NCBI GenBank assembly: GCA_015680685.1
Contig: MNCI01033545.1
Coordinates: 25,802 to 89,801, forward strand
Direction of reading: 5' to 3'
Origin: Gnetum montanum
Lineage: Eukaryota; Streptophyta; Gnetopsida; Gnetales; Gnetaceae
DNA length: 64,000 nucleotides
The notes below the pieces were generated by a model. The model made no database searches. It had not been told where the DNA came from and saw nothing but the letters and a program-made list of their open reading frames with translations. Below, piece by piece: positions 56,991 to 64,000 of this stretch. Positions within the stretch are counted from its first letter, which is position 1, and each line of letters begins with the position of its first letter. Made by a program: the position numbers and the translations under genes.

Positions 56991-58719
56991 ACTTGTTCTC
57001 GAGTTCCTTACAATAATATCAAGAAGGTATGGAATTATTGAGGGCAATGGAACTAATGGGATGACATGTGAACGGATCATCATTACAATACTTGACAAAA
57101 TTGGTGTTTATGACAACAAGGGTGAACACCTTATTACAATGACATCAGGCCTTATTTGGTAGCTAAGAAAGAAAGAGAGAGAGAAAGAAGTGTTGCTGCT
57201 GCCAACGCCAAGATTGCGTCTTCCATTGTCCATTGGTAAGCGTGTCATCGATCTTGCTCCTTGCATAGCTACTTCAACGCTGCTCCATTCCAAGTGTTTG
57301 CTCCAAATCCAATCCGTTATTGCATGGTCGCCATCTGCACACACAACGCAATCTTAATTAGCAAGGGTAAATGAATCTCAATGCAGTTGATACCTTGCTG
57401 CGGTGTAAGTCCATTGGCTAGGTTGTGGTATGGCTAATATGGATCTAGGAGTATGTTACTAATGACTACCGAAGGTGTAGGGGTTAGGAAGAAAATCAAA
57501 AATTTTGGGGCTAGGAGAAAATCAAAAAAATCAGGCCTCGTACCCCCATGACTAATCGCGAACCTCCGGTAGCATTAGAATGGAGAAAGAAAAGGAGTAA
57601 GAAGGATAGATAAAAAGGGACAACTAGAGCATCAATGAAATGGATGTCAAGATGGTAATGAACAAAAGAAAGTTAATTGCAAGAATGTTAGGGAAAAGAA
57701 GTTAACGGATGCTCCAAATAGGAATTTCAGTGGGTCCTCCCCAAAGCAGGCTCATGCCCTTAATGCCCTGACAAACCCACATTCAAAGAGTCCGTAGGCT
57801 CCGGGAATGTCCTTTGGAACAAGACTTAAAGTCTTAACCGCAAGAATTTACCTAAAAGAAAACAATGCATCTACCAAAATATATACACTAATGATACAAC
57901 TGGCAATGAGGTGAACAATGGAGAGAAGGATGGAGAGAAGAGAATGGAATGGAATCCCAAGAACAAGGTGGTATACAGCCCCTTGTGTGCTTTATGATTA
58001 ATGTGACTTAGCAAATCTCATTCCAACTCCGGCCTCAAACCAACCACATCCAGTGACTTCGCAGCAATGCATTCGGCTAAACCATAAACTGGAGTAACAA
58101 GAATGCTTCCCCCAAGAGCCACCACCATTCCAACGAAACAAAGGAGAGAATGGAAATCGAGAAGGGCCTTAGTTAGAGGGAACACTTTTGGTTCCATAAC
58201 CAGTGCTTGTAGCCCAAGTTTATTTTTTCTAAGGGGTGTGCTTTGAATTCTCACTTAGTTTTTTTTTTTTTGTGTTTTGTGTTTTTATGCATGAGAACCA
58301 CACTGTGCAAAGAATTTTGTATTTTTATTGTCTCAGCTTCCGATAGTTGGGTAACATCAGAACGGTAGAAAACTCAAGAAGAAACATTCAAGCACCCAAG
58401 AGAATGACCAACACAAAAGCATAAGTTTCCTTGAAGTCACACCCTTTTCAATCATTGAGTCTTTCCTTAGTTTGAGAAATACCCAGTCACCGATTCATTA
58501 AAGTTCTTATTAGAAGAGGACTGTACATTTCCAAGCCGAGAGAGACCATAGAAACTGGTGGATGGATGGATGAAGTGAACTCATTGCCTAACATATCAAA
58601 AGAAACATACCTTAGTATCAACATTGTGACTTAAAGGTAAAAACCAAACATTAGCAATCAATATGAAAATAGTTCATACCATCATTCCAAACACTTATTA
58701 TGGGACAAACTTACATGGT
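56991..58719 (-). mobile_element. C 3' region with unassigned frames
   Basis: It contains a purine-motif station at 57541-57556. Two minus-strand frames are open: 57344-57108 (78 codons, Trp/Ser-rich) and 58254-58018 (78 codons, with a hydrophobic stretch LLCFVGMVVALGGSILV that could span a membrane). Part of the second is shared with element N near 36310-36335. I recognise neither, and similarity to the A/B 3' frame is not evident. Confidence 0.45.
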
Positions 58720-58895
58720 GGAACACACACACACACACACACAAAAATTGGAAAAGTATAACGATGTTGTAAAAAAAACTAGAAAAGTTAAAGAAATTTG
58801 TAATAAAAAAATTAGAAAAGTTAAAGAAATTTGTAAAACAAAAATGTGTAAAACAAAAACATGTAAAACAAAAAATTGTCAAACAAAAATCGAAA
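58720..58895 (-). repeat. C microsatellite and T-rich (sense strand) tract
   Basis: A CA run (58722-58742) is followed by two near-perfect copies of a unit of about 30 bases containing agaaaagttaaagaaatttg (58780-58836) and then four short tgtaaaacaaaaa units. The purine motif follows at 58934-58949, as in A and B. Confidence 0.65.
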
Positions 58896-59039
58896 AAGAA
58901 CTAAGGGCCCCATATGATCAGCATAGGTGGCCATCTCCCCCATGACTGAGTTGTAAGGGAGAGATCCGAAATAATGAGGGAGGTTGCCCGCTGGTGGAGG
59001 TGTAACTTGCACTGGCTATTGCGGATTCACGGAAAGGTT

Positions 59040-60368
59040 TTATTTATTGTACATTAATCAATAACCTTTTATCCAGGCTTTCAGGCTTATATATCATCAT
59101 GGCTCTAGAGGGGAAGGTAGTATGAATAATATAAGGTCCTTCCCACAAGGTTTGAAACTTTGTACGTTGGGGTACATGTGTGGGGTTCCAGTAAAGGACC
59201 TTATCTCCTGGTTGGTACCTAAACCTTCAGATCCTTAAGTCATGACGTTGTTTACTATGTGCCTTGTGCAACTCATTTAACGATAGTGCAACCAATCTAT
59301 TCTCGTCTAACACATTCAAAGTTGCTAACCATTGTTTTTGTGCTAGGTCGAGATCCAGGTGAAGTTCACAAACCGTGGACAGTGTACGGAGCTCATTCTG
59401 TATGGGAAGTTTTGGAAGTTTCCCATACACTAGCTCATAAGGAGAATATCCTGTAAGGAGCTTCCAAGTGAAACAATACTCCCAAAGAGCGTCATTCAGT
59501 TCGTGCTCCAGTCTTGCCTAAATTTGCTAATTGTTCGTGTTAATATTCTTGTAATCTCCCTATTAGTAACCTTGGCTTGACCATTAGCTTGGGGGTGGTA
59601 AGGTGTGGTCAATTTATGCTCAACTCCTAAGTGTTGCATTAGTTTCCGAAAGGTTGCACCCATAAAATATGTTCCATTATCAGAAATGAGCGCACGTGGT
59701 ACACCAAACCTGTTAATGATTTGTTGTTGTACAAATCGTGCAACTGTAGATGATGTGTAGTCTATTACAGCTGCTGCTTCAGCCCACTTGGTTAAGTAAT
59801 CAACAGCAACGATTATATATGCTTTTTCGTTGGACATTGGTGTAATCGGTCTCATAAAATCTATTCCCCATATATCGAAGGGTTCTAAAGGTTGAATCCA
59901 TTGTTGCTGACCCTCCATTCTAGTAGTCATTCCCCCATCACATTGGCAGTGCTCACAGGATTGGGCAAAATGATAGGCATCCTGAAATAGTGTTGGCCAA
60001 TAATATCCTGCAAGCAGGACCTTAGTAGTTGTTCATCTCCCAGCATAATGACCCCCACAGGGGCCCTCATGAGCATCCTGGAGAACTTTTAATTGATCTT
60101 GATTGGGCACACACCATCGAACCAAGCCATCAGGGCAGACTTTATAAAGTTGTCCCTTGATTTCCATGAAGTACTTGGTTTTGTGAAGAAACTGTTGTTT
60201 CTTCCTAAAGTCCAACTCCTGTGGTATTTGTTGGGAAGTGAGATAGGTAAGGATGCTACTATACCAATTTATTTCCGTGGGTTGATTATTTACTACACCA
60301 GCAAAGAGGGTTTCATCAAGAAAATGGTCAGATATAGCATATTCATCCTCTTTGTTGTCCCACCGCAA
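59040..60368 (-). pseudogene. C integrase
   Basis: Its job in the family is to insert the element's DNA copy. On the minus strand a zinc-binding region has HEGPCGGH (about 60070-60045) and CEHC (about 59957-59946). The catalytic core follows: FDIWGIDFMRP (first Asp, about 59860), ALISDNGTYF (second Asp, about 59680) and NREITRIL (Glu, about 59567), the D,D-35-E pattern. A frameshift near 59505 moves the C-terminal part (ELVYGKLPKLPIQNEL…, KFQTLWEGPY) to another frame. A stop lies between the zinc-binding residues and CEHC. Confidence 0.85.
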
Positions 60369-61046
60369 CTGAGATAAGTGATTAGCGACTACGTTCTCGG
60401 TGCCTTGGCGATCTACTATGGTTAAGTCGAACTCCTAAAGAATTACCAACCAACGTATAATACATGGGCTAACCATTGGCTTGCTCATAAGGAACCTAAT
60501 TGCACTATGATCTGTATGGATGTATACTTTGTAACCCAATACATAGTGCCTAAATTTATCCAGTGCAAACACTACAGCCATTAATTCCTTTTCTGTAGTC
60601 ATGTAGTTAAGTTGGGCACCGGTGATACTCTTACTGGCATAGTGGATGTAATAAGGTCATTTTTGTTCATCTAATTGTGTCAGTATAGCTCCTAAGGCAT
60701 AATTAGATGCATCGGTCATGATATGGAACAGCCTGGACCAGTCAGGGACTTGTAGAATGAGGGTTTCGACAAGCCTTTGTTTGAGGGTTTGGAATGCTCA
60801 TTCACATTCCCTGGTCCATTCAAATGGTGCATCTTTTTTCGTTAATTCTACCAATGGTTTGGCAACTTTGGAGAAGTTCACGATAAACCTCCTGTAGTAG
60901 CCAGTGTGTCCAAGGAATGACCTAATGTCTTTAACGGTCTCTGGTTGTTGGGTAATTCCTTGGATGACTTTAATTTTTTCTGGATCCACCTCAATTCCTG
61001 ATTGTGAAATTTTGTGCCCCAGTACAATGCCCTCTTGAACCATCAA
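60369..61046 (-). pseudogene. C RNase H and RT connection
   Basis: GHKISQSGIEVDPEKI and SFLGHTGYYRRFI (61020-60885) are the usual link after reverse transcriptase. RNase H follows: MTDASNYALGAIL (first Asp, about 60720-60685), TTEKELMAVVFALDKF (Glu), YIHTDHSAIRFL (Asp) and a final VDRQGTENVVANHLSQL (Asp). Its role is removing the RNA template. Stops occur near 60797, 60660 and 60436. The frame matches reverse transcriptase and the integrase core. Confidence 0.85.
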
Positions 61047-61614
61047 ATGACTCTTTTGCTAGTTGAGCTTGAGGCTAGTTTCAACACATCGTTTCAATAC
61101 TTTCTCTAACCGGTCGAGGGCTTGATCAAAGCTCATCCCATAAGTGGAGAAGTCATCCATAAAGACTTCTACTCCATTACCTATTTGTTGTTGAAAGATG
61201 CTTAGAACTAATCATTGGAACGTGGCAAGTGCATTGCACAAGCCAAAAGGCATTTGTTTGTATGCAAACGTTCCCCAAGGACTAGTGAACATTGTTTTGG
61301 CTTGGTCTTCTAGCCCAATTCGTATTTGGTTGTACCCACTATATCCATCCAAAAAACTGTAATAGCGATGCCCTGCTATAGTGTCTAAGACTTGGTCAAC
61401 AAATGGCAATGGGAAGTGATCTTTGAATGTTGCCATATTTAATAGCCTAAAATCTATATATACCCTCCATTTACCTCTTTTTTTCGGTACGATGACAAGA
61501 GGACTAACCCATTCGCTATCAGTGATAGGGTAAATGAACCCAGCCTTGAGAAGCTGCTCTAGCTCCTCTTTCACTATTTTTTTTAACTTTGGGTTCAATC
61601 GCCTCTGGGTTGTT
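61047..61614 (-). pseudogene. C reverse transcriptase
   Basis: The domain opens with RRLNPKLKKIVKEEL. It includes ISDS-like PITDSEWVSPLVIVPKK, WRVYIDFRLLN, KDHFPLPFVDQVLD, FLDGYSGYNQI, GTFAYKQMPFGLCNA and the catalytic VFMDDFSTYG (FMDD at 61163-61152). Two stops occur: TGA near 61211 where the family has an Arg after TFQ, and TAG near 61068 where the family has Trp before QKSH. A frameshift near 61605 separates it from the upstream protease frame. Motif wording is closest to Athila/Tat elements. Confidence 0.9.
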
Positions 61615-63001
61615 TGTGAGGCTTCATAGAGGGGTCTGTGTAAATCCTATGCTGGCATATCCTAGGATCCATTCTGGTTAGCTCGGGGTATGACCAGGCA
61701 AAGGCTGTTGACCACTTGTTTATCACCTTTAGCAAACTTTCTTTTTGCTTGGGTGCGAGCTTTGTGTTGATGATCATCAGTTTTCCATTTTTAAGGGTCA
61801 CGTATTCCAAACCGATGGGTAATGGTTTTAAATCGAGGGGCTCTTGTTTAAACTCCTCAGGAATCTCCAACTTTCCCCAATTGATGTTTTCGGAGTTAAG
61901 GGTTGGAATTTGGCAATAGACTTGCTCTCGTACATCTATGCTTTCAATGTCAGCACTAGTTATTCCCTTAGCTAGTTCCATGCAGGTTGTCGAGTTGCTC
62001 TCTTTATCAGCCATCAACCACGGGGTGTTTTCTTGTTGTGTGGCTGTCGCATATAGGCACTTTTGGATGTCAACATCTTGTGCACACCGATTGCATGCAG
62101 GCAATGTTAAACTTTGCATCACCCATGATTTCTGCACGCAATGACACCCCGTGTCACTATATGCGATGCATGGAACTCTTTTCCTCTCAATTTTTTCAAA
62201 AGTATTTGTCTTGGATATTTCTAGGGAAAGGTTGCAAATTCCTAAACATGCGTCGATTGTATTCAGCCATGCCCTTCCCATTATAATTGGGAAATCTCCT
62301 TTGTCATTGTTTATTTGGATTACTAGGAAATCGGCTAGGTATGACCATCCACCGACAGTGGTAATAATTTTCTCAACCTGTCCCAAAGGAACAACAATGG
62401 ATTGGTCAGCCAACTCTAGGCGAACATTGCTCTTCTTGAGTGGAAGTAGGTTCCAGGTTTTATACAGTTCTTGTGAGATTAGGTTGACGCCGAAACCCAA
62501 GTCGAGAAGAGCTTTATGAGGTTCATTCCCAGCGACTTGGAGATAAACTAGGGGGACTCCCGAATCTGATAATTTCTTTGGAAGGTGGCCGACCTTGATC
62601 CAGTCGGTTACTGTATGTGTTAACATAATTGTATGCATTGGATGCGATTTCTCTATCGAAGGATTTCCCGAAACCTTATTTGATATGGGGGTGTTAGGAT
62701 GCTCAACCGCTTGTGAAGGCGAAGGCTTAGTTGGATTGTTGGTCCTAAGGAAGGGTCTCTTTGGTGTATGATTGTTAGAACCAACTGATATTGGAGGATT
62801 GGGAGCCCTCGCAGTGTTGGATTGTCGCAATTGAGTGGGATTTACTTTAGGCTTTGTTGGAGCGATTGGCGGTGGGCCTACTGGTGCAAGAGATGCAGAT
62901 GGAATTGGAGGATAGTGTGGGTATGGAGTGTTTCCCGAAGGAGAAGGAGTCCTAAAATACTCCTGAACTTGGTAGTAACGTGGAGGGTTTATGTGATCCA
63001 T
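61595..63001 (-). CDS. C protease and spacer (468-codon open frame)
   Basis: This is the longest open frame in the window. Residues 1-130 are Pro/Ser/Asn-rich gag-tail sequence. The aspartic protease follows: VPLVYLQVAGNEPHKALLDLGFGVNLI, with the active-site Asp in DLG at about residue 167 (about 62500), and a later IIMGRAWL block. A Cys-containing spacer (about residues 285-345) leads to the pre-RT segment ending FAWSYPELTRMDP and MKPHKQPRGD. In the element this is an internal part of a gag-pro-pol polyprotein; the ATG at 63001 need not be a real start, since the gag frame continues upstream in the same frame after stops near 63122-63000. Confidence 0.8.
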   Translation of the reverse strand: MDHINPPRYYQVQEYFRTPSPSGNTPYPHYPPIPSASLAPVGPPPIAPTKPKVNPTQLRQSNTARAPNPPISVGSNNHTPKRPFLRTNNPTKPSPSQAVEHPNTPISNKVSGNPSIEKSHPMHTIMLTHTVTDWIKVGHLPKKLSDSGVPLVYLQVAGNEPHKALLDLGFGVNLISQELYKTWNLLPLKKSNVRLELADQSIVVPLGQVEKIITTVGGWSYLADFLVIQINNDKGDFPIIMGRAWLNTIDACLGICNLSLEISKTNTFEKIERKRVPCIAYSDTGCHCVQKSWVMQSLTLPACNRCAQDVDIQKCLYATATQQENTPWLMADKESNSTTCMELAKGITSADIESIDVREQVYCQIPTLNSENINWGKLEIPEEFKQEPLDLKPLPIGLEYVTLKNGKLMIINTKLAPKQKESLLKVINKWSTAFAWSYPELTRMDPRICQHRIYTDPSMKPHKQPRGD

Positions 63002-64000
63002 AGAGTCACCTGGGAAAATCGGTTGTTGCCCATAATAACCATAAGGATTAGGCTACCGGTAAGGGTATTGTTGTGTTGGTGGTGGCATTCCCCAGGACTG
63101 TGGGTGTTGCCACTACTGATGCTATCCAATGGGCTGTGGTGGAGTTCCACTTGGATAATACGTTAGTGGTTGGTGGAACTGCCTTGGGTTACCTTGTGGA
63201 TAAGGTAACCTTCGGGGTGTTTGCCGTTGGTTGAGTCTTGGATTAAGCGCATACACCCCAAACTCCTGTAGATGTGAGATGATGGGGCAACATCCCTTAG
63301 GATGGTCATAGTGGAAGATCTCACATCCACCGTCATCGTCTATGTCAAAGTCCTCAACCACATCGAAGTTAGTGATTTTTCCCTTACCCTTGTTATGTGC
63401 AGGGCCTAAATCTCTCCACTTTTTCTTACCTTTGTCACTACTTTGTTCAACCTTAGATTCTTCTACAATTTTTAAAACAATTTCAATTTTAGAGTCTAAG
63501 GAACTCCACACATCATCTACCTTAACCGCTATTTCTATTGTTAATTTTTGGATTGGCAAGGTTTTCCGGTTCATGAACTCTTTGATTGGTGATTCATCCT
63601 CTTCATCACAAAATTTCACTCCCTTCTTTCGAAGGGAGGGATCGTGGTTATACTCTTCCACACTTTCCCTTTTGCGTAGCTCACCCTCTTCTTTTGCTAC
63701 TTGTTCCAACAAGTTATGTACTTCATGGCCTCTAAGTTATGAGAGTCTCCCTTGGGTGTAAGTTCCAAGGGTTCTTCTAGTTTCATGCCTTAGCCCATCC
63801 ACGATGTGGCAAAGTTGATCTCGTTGAGCATACCCATGGCCCGGGCAATGATGTAACAATGTGTAATAGCGAGCCATGGTAGCATCCAAGGGTTTGTGTG
63901 TACCTTGCTTCCAACCTTAGATCTGCTTACGCAAATTGGACACTCTGGAGTACGTTTGATACTTCTCGTTGAATAGTTCTAGCATCGTACTCCACCTCCT
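63002..64000 (-). pseudogene. C gag, C-terminal part (runs off the window)
   Basis: At the right edge the minus strand reads FNEKYQTYSRVSNLRKQI, CPGHGYAQRDQLCHIVDGL and GTYTQGRLS, the same core as B gag, with TAA stops near 63908 and 63738. A 196-codon open part (63712-63122) follows: KEEGELRKRESVEEY, a charged helix, then GGCEIFHYDHPKGCCP (about 63333-63290), where the second knuckle Cys is replaced by Phe, then ALNPRLNQRQTPRRLPYPQGN. It lies in frame with the protease. Confidence 0.85.

Larger units (their letters stand above)
56255..64000 (-). mobile_element. Element C: Ty3/gypsy retrotransposon of Athila/Tat type, partial
   Basis: In the minus orientation it contains gag, protease, reverse transcriptase, RNase H, integrase, a long 3' region, polypurine tract and a 3' LTR truncated at its outer end. 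The 5' LTR and the start of gag lie beyond the window. No chromodomain was seen after the integrase. Gag and protease share one frame; reverse transcriptase, RNase H and the integrase core share another. Several stops and two frameshifts make it inactive. Confidence 0.9.

Noticed and set aside
62151-62519. 122-codon plus-strand frame (and others at 63342-63761, 62822-63166, 60093-60377)
   Set aside because: They are antisense to the element C protease, gag and RNase H coding frames.

Overview
This window looks like intergenic, repeat-dominated nuclear DNA from a seed plant. The evidence is a SAUR-type auxin-response gene, LTR retrotransposons whose primer-binding sites match plant tRNA-Asp, a Ty3/gypsy polyprotein of Athila/Tat type, an RTE-like LINE, tRNA-derived SINE heads, AT-rich sequence and heavy C-to-T style decay. 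Old nested retroelements and large gene spacing would suit a gymnosperm or another large genome, but the species cannot be fixed from the sequence. I see one plausibly intact host gene (SAUR, 26786-27145); almost everything else is transposon-derived.

The layout is a tandem triplication of a unit of about 18 kb. Each unit runs: remnant element X (gag and LTR, minus strand), an AT-rich spacer, a decayed LINE (plus strand), a G-rich tract, the SAUR locus, LTR element A (minus strand), then spacer R with SINE heads. Unit 1 spans about 1899-20090. Its SAUR copy is a pseudogene (8403-8708) and its A1 element is at 10293-17644. Unit 2 spans about 20095-44640. It has the intact SAUR and element A2 (28782-42169), and A2 itself contains the oppositely oriented element N (31851-38560, target duplication gtagt). 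Unit 3 starts near 44640. Element B (46627-53469, target duplication aatgt) splits its X gag, and the unit is cut off inside the LINE at about 56254, where a truncated LTR of element C begins. Unit 3 therefore has no SAUR. A1 and A2 occupy the same target site (atttg), so A was present before the duplication.

To the left, positions 1-1501 hold the gag-side end of another element (Z). To the right, 56255-64000 hold element C in minus orientation: 3' LTR, untranslated 3' region, integrase, RNase H, reverse transcriptase, protease and gag, running off the window. A, B and N keep gag but no protease, reverse transcriptase or integrase, as in terminal-repeat gag-only elements. C is the only element here with pol and shares their primer site, polypurine tract, gag motifs and (with B) LTR style, so it could represent the autonomous partner lineage.

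Points worth a second look are a purine motif resembling the 3' polypurine tract that recurs at matching stations along A, B and C; GATATC palindrome arrays just upstream of the LTR TATA box in B and C; an unassigned 3'-side reading frame shared by A and B; a perfect 10-base inverted repeat abutting the SAUR TATA box; and a 36-base retroposon tail with a clear 15-base target duplication present in only one copy of the unit.
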